DNA from: Budorcas taxicolor
Taxonomy: Eukaryota; Chordata; Mammalia; Artiodactyla; Bovidae
Length of the DNA: 64,000 bases
Direction of reading: 5' to 3'
Assembly (NCBI RefSeq): GCF_023091745.1
Contig: NC_068930.1
Coordinates: 7,958,262-8,022,261, forward strand
Position 1 is the stretch's first letter; each line of letters begins with the position of its first letter. Below, piece after piece: positions 1-11,894 of this stretch. Both the position numbers and the translations under genes were made by a program. Under the pieces are notes generated by a model. It did not search any database and was not told the DNA's origin. It worked only from the letters and a program-made list of their open reading frames with translations.

Positions 1-1120
1 CTGCACTATGGGCTCACCGCCTGGCATGGAGAGTTTGCTGCCCATGTCCCCAGCACCTGGGTGAACAGAGGTGCACACACGACATCATCTCCACCGCCAG
101 TGCTGCTTATGGGAACCACCGGACAGGAGAGCAGGATGTGCTTTAGCCAGAGAGGGCTGCTCTGAAATGCCACCACTCTCACCCAGCACAGCCAGCTTCA
201 GCACCTGCCCCCTGTGGCGGCACTTTCTGCATGGAGCCAGAGGTGAAGGCGCGGGGAGGCTGGAAGATTCTGGAGTGAGACAATGCCTGGAGAGTGGGTT
301 CAGGTCCCCCAGGGCAGCTGCCTGGCAGTCTGGCCTCACCAACATCACCACCAACTGCCCCACTGCTATGCCCCTCAGAGGGACACGGTATCCCGTGGAG
401 GAAGAAAGGCCAAGTCAAAACCTGAGCGTGTGGAAATCTCGACCCTCTCTGCCTGGAAAATGCCACAAAGGCATGGGATTTAGAGTGGCAGCCCTCACTC
501 CATACTTGCTGGGTCTGAAGACACAGATGTGAAACCAGACAGCCCTTGGAGCTCCCACTCTAGAACAGCTTTATAATTAGCAGTCTATAGATCCCAGAAG
601 GCTTCAGAGACTTCCTGCACATCCTAAAGTTGCACAGAAAACTATGCATGTATGTGTATGCGTGTGTGCGCACATTTCTCTGGGAAGAAAATTCAAGGTT
701 CCTACTAGATTTGCAAATGTGTTACTGAACCACAGTCTAAAGCTCTGTCTCTATCATAGAAAAGACTGCAATGAATGAGTAGTTACATTTTGATTGTGTT
801 AAGTGGCAGCAGAAATGGGGACAGAATTCGAAAATCATTCTTGGCCAAGTTCACACAGCTTGTAAGAGGCAAACCGTGACTGGTGTTTGGTTCACCAGCT
901 CTTAGGCTGGGGCTAACCCCACTCCATCTCTTTGAAGAGATGAAAAAACGGGCTTTTTTTTCATGTAAAAATGTAAATGATGAGGAAGGTTGCCTTCCAA
1001 ACATTCACATCACAAAAGCAAACCACATTACAGCAGCTAACATTTGGAACAAAGTTTTTTCAAAATCTATTTACAATAGGATAAAAATTACATGTTTAGA
1101 AATAAATTTTTAAAATGATG
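1..1120. other. Unassigned intronic DNA
   Basis: Bases 1-540 are moderately GC-rich and 540-1120 are AT-rich. Overlapping short open frames occur on both strands at 71-532, without a recognisable domain. No repeat family is recognised with confidence. Confidence 0.5.
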
Positions 1121-1124
1121 GATA

Positions 1125-2995
1125 AGATCTATACCCTGAAAACTATAAATGTTGCTGAGAGAAGTTAAATAAGACCTATACAAATGGAAAGACATCTCAT
1201 GTTCATGGATTAAAACAATCAATATTATTAAGTCTCAATTCTCTCCAATTTTATCTATAGATTCAATATAATCCCAACCATAATTCCAATAGGATTTGAG
1301 GGGGATAAAATTGACAACCTGATCCTCAAATTTGTTCAAAAATTCAAAGGAGTTACCCCAAACAATCTTGAAAAATAAGAGTTGGAGGATCTACAGTACT
1401 TGATTTCAAGTCTTACATAAAACTACGTAATAATCAAAGCAGTTAGCTACTAGTATATACAAATTTATCTGTGGAACAGAATAGCTTCTCAACTTTCTGT
1501 TGAGAAATAGACTCATACTTGTACATCCAATTAATTTTTGATAAGGGTGCCAACACAATGAGAAAAGCAAAAATTTTTTCAATAAATCGTGCTGGGACAA
1601 CTGGACATCATTAAATAAAAAGGGACTCTGACTCCTACTTCTCACCACACACAAAAATTACTTTGAAATGGATCATGGATTTAAACATAAAGGTTAAAAC
1701 CGTAGTGCTTCTAGGAAAAAATATCATAGGAGGACATTTTTATGACTTCAGAGTAGGCAAAGCTTTCTTAGATGGGACACAGAAAGTAATAAACATAAAA
1801 GGAAACAATTACTAATTAGACTTCAACAAAATTTAAAACTTATGCTCACCAGAAGGTTGATCAACCATTTAAAAACTATTTACCATTTGACAATGCGTAG
1901 GCAAGTTACATACTGGAAAAAAATATTCGCAAAACATACACCCAAAAAATGAGTAGTATTCAGAAAACAGGAAGAACTCCTCTAACCTGGTGATAAAGGA
2001 CAAACAATCCATTAAAAACAAGCAAAGATTTGAATAGCAGAAGAGATTCAAAAAGCTCAATTTCATTAGTCATCAGGGAAATGAAAATTAAACACCACTA
2101 CAATCCCACAAAAGTCAGTAAAATTTAAACAGACTGACAATACTTGGTGAGGATATGGAGAAACCAGAACACTCATACCTTATTGGCTGCATCTAAAATT
2201 GTACAACCACTTTGGAAAGAAGTCTAGTGGTTCCTTACGAAACTAAGTACACACCTATCCTATGACTCCCTTATTCTATTCTTAGATATTTACCCGAGAA
2301 AATATGTCTAAAAATATATCCAATAATGTTTATATTAAATGCCATTCATGGCATTTTCAAACTGTAAAAGTGTTCATCAAAAGGAATTCAATAAATAACT
2401 CCCATAGTATAGTGACTACGCAGCAATCAAAAGGAATAAACTGCTGATCCATTAAATGATTGATGGGAATCTAAAAACACACTGCTGAATGAAAGAATGA
2501 CTTCATAAAATGATCCCATTTATATGCTGTTCTGATCTATGGTGGGGGAAAAATCAGAACAGTGGTTCCTGAGGGTGGGCATGAAGTTTACCAGAAAGGG
2601 GGCACCAGGAAATCATTTGGGCATGGTTTTATATCTTGGTGACCTTTTCAGTATACAGGTGCTGGTTTTTGTCAAAACTTATCAAATAGTCCAATGAAGC
2701 TATGTACATTTTCTTTATATAAATTTTATCTAAAAATTATAAACAATATTAAACTATAGCGAATAAAATGAATACTAAAGTATTTGAGGGTGAAAAGTAC
2801 AGATATTTCCAACTTAATTTGAGATGCATTAATAATAACAGATTGATAGGTGGACAGAAGAACAGAGAGATGGATAGAAATGAGAGTAATTTCAGAAAGT
2901 GTTAATGGTAGAATTTCGGTGGTGGGTATATGGGCATACAGAGTTCAATCCTCTCAGTTTTACTGTATGTTCAAAACTTTTCACAACAAAGTCTT
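1125..2995 (+). mobile_element. Old L1 fragment (ORF2 3' end plus 3' UTR)
   Basis: The sense-strand sequence follows the end of L1 ORF2 (an equivalent of the ENYKTLL..IK stretch at about 1135, then the C-terminal domain) and continues into an L1 3' UTR-like tail. It is riddled with stops and frameshifts, as expected of a pre-ruminant L1M-type copy. Subfamily not determined; one or two copies may be joined. Confidence 0.65.
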
Positions 2996-3359
2996 GGGAG
3001 AAGTAAATCAGAATAACGTACCCTAAATGCAAGGCCTGCCATACGGCATACTGAACTAGTTCCACCGCCAGTGCAGAAAAATCCTGCCTGGGGAGAAAGG
3101 GAAAGACAAACTGCTTGCAGTAAAGGTCCTTGATACCATTCAGAGTCTTTATAGCTCACTCTAAGCCATGACTGTTTCCAAGACAGCCATTCTGAAAACC
3201 CACGTTAAGTGGATTTCAGGAGCATCACTCACAATCTGCACCCTTCCCAAAACATGAATGCAAGACTGCTGTGCTTAAATGGAGTTTACTGGGTTTTGGC
3301 TGTGTATTTTTAGAAAGAGGAATCAGAAAAGGGTATAGTGTGTAAGAGGTTACATGTTA

Positions 3360-3560
3360 GGCAGCTTGCCAGGTGGCACTAGTGGTATAGAATCTGCCTG
3401 CCAAAGCTGGAGACACAAGAGATGCAGGATATTGGGAAGATTCCCTGGAAAAGGAAATGGCACCCCACTCCAGTATTCTTGCTTGGAAAATCCCATGGAC
3501 AGAGGAGCCTGGTGGACTACTGTCCATGGGACCGCAAAGAGTCAGATGTGGCTAAACACA
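3360..3560 (+). mobile_element. Bov-tA SINE
   Basis: tRNA-derived ruminant SINE: GGTGGCACTAGTGGTA head, then AATCTGCCTGCC, AAATGGCACCCCACTCCAG, ATCCCATGGACAGAGGAGCC and a GCAAAGAGTCAGA tail, in consensus order. Confidence 0.85.
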
Positions 3561-3656
3561 CACAATTCAAGGCAGTTTCACGTCTCAACACACACTAACA
3601 ATCCTCATTATCTATTATTTTTTTATATTTGTAGTTAACTTTTATTTACCATTTCT

Positions 3657-5312
3657 TGCCGGGGGCCAGCGTGAGGAACTCCACCCATGGCAAAGGTCAT
3701 GAGGAAGGAGGCTTGGCATATGCAAAGGCGTGATCAAGCCTCAGGAAACCCCCTGTTCCCGAGCATCTACCCCAAAACCAGAGTTTGTTTTATGCTCTCA
3801 CCTACACCTCTGACTTTATGGGGGGCTCTCCCCCATAACCATTTCTCTCTTGGAGAAGGAGTTAACGTGCAGCTCCAAGGCAATAAAAATTCCTGGGCGT
3901 GACAAGAGTGTTTCAGCTTACGGTCTCCTCTGAAGGTTATCTAGCTCACCTGTATAGGTTCATCCGGCCACATGTGATTGTTTACAGCCTCCCAACCTGA
4001 GAGACACGAGATGTTTTAGACTTACTAAAGGCAAATTCTTTTGGGGAGTTAGAAATTATTAGTATAGTGGGTTGGTTAGGAATTATATTGGTGATGGGTT
4101 TTTCATTTGTTGTGTCAATAATTGCTGCTAATTCCCTGCTCTGGGTGGGACAAGGATGTCTCAGGTCAAACCTCTCTGCTGACAGACTAGCTTGTGTGAC
4201 AGGATCATCCATACTCCTGCCACTACGCACATGATTGTTTACTACCTCTCAACCATAAACAGCAGAGAGCTTTGGAGTATTTTGAGAGTCTTAATTAGCA
4301 TAGGGCTTTTTCTTCTGGTTGAGTCAATGATTGCCACCAGGCCTCCATATCCTTAGGCACCTGGGAATATATTAATCAATGTATTTGGACTATAGAAAAG
4401 GAAATATAGTAGTTTTTGATGTTAGCGATACTAGACTTTTTGAGTTAATGGATTTTCTCTTTTGTAATAGATCACTGTACTTTGTTATAAATCACTGTGT
4501 CCTTGCTATGTAAAAATGTAACTTTATCACTATCTTAAGACTAAATAGATCTTAAGGGGAGCATTGGTGAAAGGATTTTCATTTGTTGGGCTGATGTTTG
4601 CTGCTAAATCTCCATGTTCCCTACCCTTATACTGAATATAACTAACATATAGGAGAAATAAGTATTAACCTTTAAGCATATAGGAGAAATAAGTATTAAC
4701 CCTTAAGAGTAATCATGTTACCCTTGGGTTAAATAAATTCCTTTCTTGATTGTAACTCACTACACCCTCACCCTATAGGAATGTAACTTTATTTGGATGG
4801 TGGTGCCTGGTTTAAGAAAAAACACCTTTGGAAGAAATAAGTTTTTTGGTTATCAGAAAGAAAGGATCATAAAATGTCAGCAGGTCTCACTCATGGCCAG
4901 AAGATGATGTAATATCCCTAAGACCTTTTTTTATACATTTATGTGAAGCACCTGATTTTGATAAAGGTCAGGACTGCTGACCCCTGCGTGACTCTGTATT
5001 CATCCCTATATGTAACAAAAGGTATATAAGCAAAGCCAAAAATAAAGAAATCGTATCAGTTTCCGGAAAGACTGATTCCCCCATGTCGTTCTTTCTTGCT
5101 CCTCATTTTTCTGGCTGAATTCCCATCTAAGCATGGATGCTATTCCACGTAATCCAAGTTATTCAGCCTCTTTTATCCACTGATCTTCCTACTACACTAT
5201 CCGTTTCTAATCTCTCTATATATCTGTAATTAAATATGTATTTTTCCAAAGATACCGACGCCGTCCCCCCACCTTCGAATCACCCTGGATCCACTGGGGC
5301 TAGACCCCGGCA
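3657..5312 (+). mobile_element. ERV2 (ERVK-like) solo LTR
   Basis: A 1656-bp LTR bounded by TG...CA with an 8-bp terminal inverted repeat (TGCCGGGG / CCCCGGCA). It is flanked by a perfect 6-bp target duplication ATTTCT (3651-3656 and 5313-5318), the size typical of class II ERVs. A TATA-like TATATAAG (about 5022) and AATAAAG (about 5040) mark the R region and give plus orientation. No gag, pol or env sequence is present, so this is a solo LTR left by LTR-LTR recombination. The upstream part appears internally duplicated (see findings). A second copy of the same family is at 61494-62784. Confidence 0.88.
4648..4707. repeat. Tandem duplication inside the ERV2 LTR
   Basis: CATATAGGAGAAATAAGTAT followed by TAACC occurs twice in a row with a spacing of about 30 bp, a local duplication inside the solo LTR. 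Confidence 0.8.
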
Positions 5313-5369
5313 ATTTCTTATTTCTCTCATTTATCTCTTTTAGTTAGAATTATCATCTTATGTCATTTC

Positions 5370-5640
5370 TTTTTATTTTTAATTAGAAGATAATTGCTTT
5401 ACAATATCATGTTGTTTTCTGCCATATAACAATGTGAATCAGTAATAACTAAATATATATATATATATACACACACATATATATATCCCCTCCCTCTTAG
5501 TTCTCCCTTCCACCCGCCCCGCTAGGTCATCACAGAGTGCCAGGCTTGGCTCTCTATGTTATACAGCATCTTCCCACTAGCCATCTATTTGAGAAACTGG
5601 CACTGATATATACACTACCATGTAAAATACTACCCTGTAA
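5370..5640 (-). mobile_element. L1 3' UTR fragment with (AT)n/(AC)n tract
   Basis: AGATAATTGCTTTACAATAT, then CCCCTCCCTCTTAG and TAGGTCATCACAGAG, are the reverse complement of an artiodactyl L1 3' region. The same segment recurs at 47165-47800. A TATATA/CACACA microsatellite interrupts it at 5453-5486. Confidence 0.6.
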
Positions 5641-6066
5641 AAGACTTTAAATTTACTACCATGTAAAAGAGAATCCTCATTAATTATTAATAATCAGAGA
5701 CCCTGAGACATTTGAGCCCCACAGGCAGGGAGAAGGAGGGAAGCCACTGGGGGGAGAAGCCTTTGGCGGGGCAAGAAGGCAGAATACACAGCAGCAGCAG
5801 CCATCAGAAGGGGCACTTAGTCACGTCACTGCTCATCTTTCAGAATTAAACATCCCCCTTAGCTCCATAAAAGACAGGTGTGTACAAAGGCATAAAGTAA
5901 CTTCTTCTCTTCAGATTAGGAATAAAGTGACCTCTTCTGTTCACCTTAGGAACATAAATAGAAACTCCAAGTTAAGCAACACTGCCAAGGTGGAACCTAG
6001 GACATGGGATGCACATGAAATTACAAGGGTGGTTTTACTTTAACTTGATTTTTAAATCATTCAATG
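5640..6066. other. Unassigned intronic DNA
   Basis: Contains two nearby similar segments (AAAGTAACTTCTTCTCTTCA and AAAGTGACCTCTTCTGTTCA near 5896 and 5926) suggesting a small local duplication. No family recognised. Confidence 0.4.
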
Positions 6067-6758
6067 TTAAAGCTCAACATTCAGAAAACGAAGATCATGG
6101 CATCTGGTCCCATCACTTCATGGGAAATAGATGGGGAAACAGTGGAAACAGTGTCAGACTTTATTTGGGGGGACTCCAAAATCACTGTAGATGGTGATTG
6201 CAGCCATGAAATTAAAAGACGCTCACTCCTTGGAAGGAAAGTTATGACCAACCTAGATAGCATATTCAAAAGCAGAGACATTACTTTGCCAGCAAAGGTC
6301 CGTCTAGTCAAGGGTATGGTTTTTCCAGTGGTCATGTATGGATGTGAGAGTTGGACTGTGAAGAAAGCTGAGCGCTGAAGAATTGATGCTTTTGAACTGT
6401 GGTGTTGGAAAAGACTTGAGAGTCCCTTGGACTGCAAGGAGGTCCAATCAGTCCATTCTGAAGGAGATCAGCCCTGGGATTTCTTTGGAAGGAATGATGC
6501 TAAAGCTGAAACTCCAGTACTTTAGCCACCTCATGCGAAGAGTTGACTCATTGGAAAAGACTGTGATGCTGGGAGGGATTGGGGGCAGGAGGAGAAGGGG
6601 ATGACAGGATGAGATGGCTGGGTGGCATCACTGACTCGATGGATGTGAATCTGAGTGAACTCCGGGAGTTGGTGATGGACAGGGAGGCCTGGCGTGCTGC
6701 GATTCATGGGGTCGCCAAGAGTCGGACATGATTGAGCGACTGAACTGAACTGAACTGA
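6067..6758 (+). mobile_element. BovB (RTE) LINE, 5'-truncated
   Basis: The sequence starts in the reverse transcriptase region (TTAAAGCTCAACATTCAGAA) and runs to the characteristic CTGAACTGAACTGA 3' end. The encoded frame is the RT C-terminal end (VMYGCESWTVKKAE) but is broken by a stop at 6376 and frameshifts, so it is not functional. Confidence 0.9.
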
Positions 6759-7299
6759 TGTGGAATAAATGACGTAATTAGAAACACTCTGCTCAGTTCT
6801 ATTTATATATATATTTGTTTTTAATGCTGTGGTTTTTTCAGTTTGAATCTGATTTTCTTAAGTTACATGGACAACACATGTCCACTGTCACTGACACAAG
6901 AGCTGGGGGTTCTGGTCCAAACAAACTGTTGGAAAGACATTATGGAAAAATATCAATTAATCCATATACATTTAATTTAATCTGCCAATTTCATTTAATT
7001 TCCTGAAATTGTAAAGAGAAGGGTGAACATTTATTTAAATTGAAAAAGACCAAAATGCTAAGTATTAATGATGGGCTGAGGGGAATTAGATAGGATTAGA
7101 AAAAATTTTTCTTTATTTCCTAAAGTCTCTGTAATGGAATCATATGACTTAATTTAAAATTTTAAAGAAATCAAATAAGCAATAAAAGAACACATTCTCA
7201 TTGAAAAAAAATTAAATAGTACAGAGATACATCATGTAAGGCAGAAACCCTCTTCCCCACCATGAAATGTCTTTTGTTAAAGGTAAATATATGTACTTT
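6759..7299. other. AT-rich intronic DNA
   Basis: AT-rich DNA between two BovB fragments; no gene or repeat recognised with confidence. Confidence 0.4.
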
Positions 7300-7313
7300 A
7301 ATAGTAATTTTAT

Positions 7314-7572
7314 GATGCTAAAGCTGAAACTCCAGTACTTTGGCCACCTCATGCGAAGAGTTGACTCATTGGAAAAGACTCTGATGCTGGGAGGGATTGA
7401 GGGCAGGAGGAGAAGGGGACGACAGAGGATGAGATGGCTAGATGGCATCACCGACTCGATGGATGTGAGTTTGAGTGAACTCCGGGAGATAGTGATTGAC
7501 AGGGAGGCCTGGTGTGCTGCAATTCAGGGGGTCACAAAGAGTCAGACATGACTGAGCGACTGAACTGAATTG
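7314..7572 (+). mobile_element. Very short BovB insertion with target-site duplication
   Basis: A 259-bp BovB 3' end (GATGCTAAAGCTGAAACTCC ... GACTGAGCGACTGAACTGAA). It is flanked by a perfect 14-bp direct repeat AATAGTAATTTTAT (7300-7313 and 7573-7586), so it is a complete, extremely 5'-truncated insertion. Confidence 0.93.
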
Positions 7573-7810
7573 AATAGTAATTTTATTTTTACAAAAATAC
7601 TACTAAACTTTTATATTGAGAATTGATGACCTTTGATTTAAACTTAGAGCAAGATAATTTATTTATACTATTTGAGATTATTTGATTATTTTTGCCCATT
7701 AATCAAACATTTCCATAATTATATTCTTTAATACAGTAAAACATCACAGTTCTAAATATTTTATTCATACATATTTAAAATTCATACTCAAAATACAACC
7801 CCCAAACATA

Positions 7811-7975
7811 TTCAATATATTGAATCTATTTCAATATATTGAATATGTTCTATTCAATCTATTGAATCTATTTCAATATATTGAATATGTTCTATTCAAT
7901 CTATTGAATCTATTTCAATATACTGAATATGTTCTATTCAATCTATTTCTATCTATCTTTCTATTTCAATATAAT
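7811..7975. repeat. 42-bp AT-rich minisatellite
   Basis: About three and a half copies of a 42-bp unit beginning TTCAATATATTGAATATGTT, with starts at 7830, 7872 and 7914. Each unit contains inverted ATTCAAT/ATTGAAT pairs. Confidence 0.9.
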
Positions 7976-7979
7976 ATTA

Positions 7980-8408
7980 ATGTAGCAGAGAACTAAAACT
8001 AGTAGGAAATTAATAGTAGAACATTAGAATGATTCAGTGTCAAAATTTTTTTAAATCCTTTCTGTTCTCTATTACAATGGGTGTAGTTATTTTCCAAGAT
8101 AACAATGAAAATTCCATATATATATCAACTGGCATCCTACTTGAAAGTTAATATGCTTAGTAAAGAAGATAACTTTAAAAAAAGGAGAAGGGGAAGCCAT
8201 TAGCATAGTATTTTTTATTTTTAAGGTTTGATTAGTGTTGCTTGTTTGTTTTTGGGAAAGAGACAATCAGAAGTAAGTAGAAGTAGGAGCTAGTGAAGGA
8301 AAGCTATAAATGTAGTGGATGACTAGCATTATGGATTCAGGACACAGACTTACTCGAGAATACAAGAAATATTTCCAATAAGCTGTGACGATGACAGGTG
8401 AACATACT
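7980..8408. other. Unassigned AT-rich intronic DNA
   Basis: No coding potential and no recognised repeat. Confidence 0.4.
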
Positions 8409-8409
8409 T

Positions 8410-8533
8410 CTGCTGCTGCTGCTGCTGCTAAGTCGCTTCAGTCGTGTCCGACTCTGTGCAGTCCCATAGACGGCAACCCATCAGGGTCCCCCGTCCCTGG
8501 GATTCTCCAGGCAAGAACACTGGAGTGGGTGGG
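8410..8533 (-). mobile_element. Bov-tA-type SINE with (CTG)n edge
   Basis: CTGCTGCTGCTGCTGCTGCTAA then GTCGCTTCAGTCGTGTCCGA through TTCTCCAGGCAAGAACACTG, which is the reverse complement of a ruminant tRNA SINE. Confidence 0.85.
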
Positions 8534-8684
8534 TGATAAATGTTAATATCTATAAGGCCTGGTATTTAAATATGCTGGTCATGGGCAGTAAACAAAAGTT
8601 CGTTATGTGAAAATTTATTAAAAATATTTTAAAACATATGAAACCAGAACATCACGTAGCCTTTGACAGTCACTTTCAAGTTAA

Positions 8685-8818
8685 TTGGAGAAGGAAATGG
8701 CAACCCACTCCAGTACTCTTGCCTGGAGAACCCCATGGAGGGAGGGGCCTGGTAGGCTACAGTCCATGGGGTTGCAAAGAGTGGGACACAACTGAGCGAC
8801 TTCACTTTACTTCACTTC
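8685..8818 (+). mobile_element. Bov-tA-type SINE (partial)
   Basis: GGAGAAGGAAATGGCAACCC through AGCGACTTCACTTTAC, plus orientation. AGTTAAT occurs on both sides and may be the target duplication. Confidence 0.8.
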
Positions 8819-8819
8819 G

Positions 8820-10490
8820 AGTTAATAATCTATTTACAAAAAAAAATACTTTCAGTAACACTGTATGTTTTACATATTCTGACATTTATAGGATAAATGG
8901 TTTTAGTTGCCAATAACTCAACCTCTCAATGTTATTTCTGTAATTCAGGTTTTAGAAAAATAAATTATTTTGACTATAGGAAAATGAACAGGAATTATTC
9001 TTCTCTTTTATTTTGGGAAAGTAATGAAACAGAATTTCACAAATGTTACAGAATGATACCTGGTGATACAAGCCAGGCTACTTCACTAACAGTTCATTGT
9101 GGCCTTCCCCATTTAGTCCTCCTTCATCTGCTGATTCTGAATCTGTTCTGGCTTTATATCCTAATGAGGTATTCTTACCTTTTCTTCTAGAACAGTATTG
9201 GTTAAATCATTCCTCCTGACCCATAGTTGAACTAAAATTCTCTCTCTACTGCTTTTTTATTTTTCTGTGAATCTAGGACAATGGAGAGGTAGTATGAAAG
9301 TGACTTTAATTCTATCAATTCTAAATCAGTTTGTCTCTTACATATATATATTTATTATACTACTGCTTAATTCTATCATCCCCATCAAGGAAAGCATGCA
9401 TGACAGAAGACAAATGTTCTTTCTTGATTCAAAAATCTCTGGCATCCCCTGTGTATCCTAGAAAAGACACTACCATTTACATGAATACATGCTTTTAAAA
9501 AAATTACATTCACCTGCATCAATGGAGCAGCAAAAAGTAAAAATATATCTAAAAACCCAGAGTTCACAGCAGAATAAAGAGTAAATTCTAGGCTGCGACT
9601 GACCTGGTCATAATTGTTCAATGGCCTTCCTGTGCCACTGTCCATCAAATCCCTGTGTGGCCAAATCCTGGGGTCAGGGGCTGTCCCTCCCTGGAGCGGA
9701 CACCCTCCTGGCACTGCGGGGGCCCGTCCGCCACAGTCCTGGGCTCACTAGCCTTCAGCGAGAAGGATGCTTCTTTCTTTGTCAGCTGTCCCTCTAGGGT
9801 TTTAGCCTCAGCAGCACTTTTCATCTCTGGGTCGCATTACAGTGAAATCCAACCCTTTACTTCTTCAGGGAAGAGGCAGAGGTTGGGGGTGTGGAGGGCG
9901 ACATGACCCCCGGGGGTGACCCTCAGCAGTAATTCCTCACCGACTCCAGATGGCTGGAGCTCAGCTCCATCAGGCTGGGCCATCAGACCAGCATCAGAAA
10001 CGAAAGCAAAGACAGAGGTGGCCTTGGCCAGAGGCCTGGCTCACGGCTCACACGGAGCAGATCTCTAGCCGCGCGGGCTGCACGTTTCTCACACCAGCAA
10101 AGCCTCCCAGCACTGATAGGAAATTTCTCTGTGGATATTTTCACCAAATCCCTGAAATGAATTTTTGCTAATAAAAGAGGCATGGGCGGTTATACCTACG
10201 AGCAGGCTGGACAGAGGGAAATCACATGTATAACAGTGTGATTATCTTTAGAAATAAAAGATACAACTATTCATAAGATATCATGTTATGTCTACCTGAT
10301 ATAGTCAAAAATTTAACAAGCTCTAACATTTACTGCTGGCCGGAGTGTGGTGGAATTGGTTCATTTGTCATGGGAAGCCTTACTGAGACAGGCTGGGACC
10401 TGGGACCCTTTACTGTAGTTCTGCAATGCTTGCACCTAGACCAATGTCTCTCAGAGCTACAAAATACAAAGAAAATAAAGAGGCTAAAAG
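8820..10490. other. Intronic DNA without a recognised gene
   Basis: 8820-9480 is AT-rich. 9590-10120 is moderately GC-rich with short open frames on both strands (9655-9906 plus and 9385-9714 minus) but no recognisable domain or splice pattern. No repeat assigned. Confidence 0.4.
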
Positions 10491-10493
10491 TAA

Positions 10494-11479
10494 CTGTATA
10501 TGCAGGTCAGGAAGCAACAGTTAGAACTAGACATGGAACAACAGACTGGTTCCCAATATGAAAAGGAGTACATCAGGCTGTAGATTGTCACCCTGCTTAT
10601 TTAACTTCTATGCAGAGTACATCGTGAGAAACGCTGGGCTGGAGGAAGCACAAGCTGGAATCAAGATTGCCCGGAGAAATATCCATAACCTCAGATATGC
10701 AGATGACACCACACTTAAGGCAGAAAGTGAAGAGGAACTAAAAAGCCTCTTGATGAAAGTGAAAGAGGAGAGTGAAAAAGTTGGCTTAAAGCTCAACATT
10801 CAGAAAACGAAGCTCATGGCATCTGGTCCCATCACTTCACGGGAAATAGATAGGGAAACAGTGGAAACAGTGTCAGACTTTATTTTGGGGGGCTCCAAAA
10901 TCACTGCAGATGGTGACTGCAGCCATGAAATTAAAAGACATTTACTCCTTGGAAGGAAAGTTATGACCAACCTAGATAGCATATTCAAAAGCAGAGATAT
11001 TACTTGCCGACTAAGGTCCGTCTAGTCAAGGCTATGGTTTCTCTAGTAGTCATGTATGGATGTGAGAGTTGGACTGTGAAGAAAGCTGACCACCGAAGAA
11101 TTGATGCTTTTGAACTGTGGTGTTGGAGAAGACTCTTGAGAGTCCCTTGGACTGCAAGGAGATCCAACCAGTCCATTCTGAAGGAGATCAGCCCTGGGAT
11201 TTCTTTGGAAGGAATGATGCTAAAGCTGAAACTCCAGTCCTTTGGCCACCTCATGCGAAGAGTTGACTCATTGGAAAAGACTCTGATGCTGGGAGGGATT
11301 GAGGGCAGAAGGAGAAGGGACGACAGAGGATGAGATGGCTGGATGGCTTCACCGACTCGATGGAGGTGAGTCTGAGTGAACTCTGGGAGTTGGTGATGGA
11401 CAGGGAGGCCTGGCGTGCTGCGATTCATGGGGTCGCCAAGAGTCGGACACGACTCAGCTACTGAACTGAACTGAACTGA
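10494..11479 (+). mobile_element. BovB LINE, 5'-truncated, RT 3' half
   Basis: The translated RT shows GCRLSPCLFNFYAEYI then NLRYADDTTLKAESEEELK; the YADD box is the catalytic RT motif. It runs to the CTGAACTGAACTGA end. A 155-codon open frame (10558-11025) is followed by a frameshift near 11006, so the element is dead. Confidence 0.92.
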
Positions 11480-11683
11480 GAAGAGACAGAGCGCTCAATC
11501 CTCTCTCTCACACGAGGACACGATGAAAAGGTGGCGTCTACAACCAGGAGGTGGGTCCTTGCCGAGAACAGAACCTGCCAGCACCTCCTCCTGGACTTCC
11601 TGGCCCCTGGAGTGAGAAAGAAATGTCTGCTATTTAAGGCACCCAGGCTTTGGCAACTTTATAGCAGCCTGAGCCATCTAAAG

Positions 11684-11893
11684 TAGTAGAAGCGTTAGCC
11701 GCTCAGTAGTTTCCAACTCTTTGCAGCCCCATGGACTGTAGCCTGCCGGGCTCCTCTGTCCATGGAATTCTCCAGGCAAGAACACTGGAGTGGGTTGCCA
11801 TTACCTTTTCTAGGGGATCTTCTTGACCCAGGTATCAAACCCAGGTCTCCTGCATTGCAGGCAGATTCTTTATCATCTGAGCCAGCTGGCCCA
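11684..11893 (-). mobile_element. Bov-tA SINE
   Basis: Reverse-complement SINE: TTCCAACTCTTTGCAGCCCC, then GAATTCTCCAGGCAAGAACA and GTCTCCTGCATTGCAGGCAG, ending GAGCCAGCTGGCC. Confidence 0.85.
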
Positions 11894-11894
11894 G

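Noticed and set aside
3687..3902. 71-codon ORF inside the LTR at 3657-5312
   Set aside because: Lies in the LTR U3 region with no resemblance to a retroviral gene; chance frame.
10558..11025. 155-codon RT-like ORF as a possible host gene
   Set aside because: It is BovB retrotransposon RT, truncated and followed by a frameshift; not a host gene.
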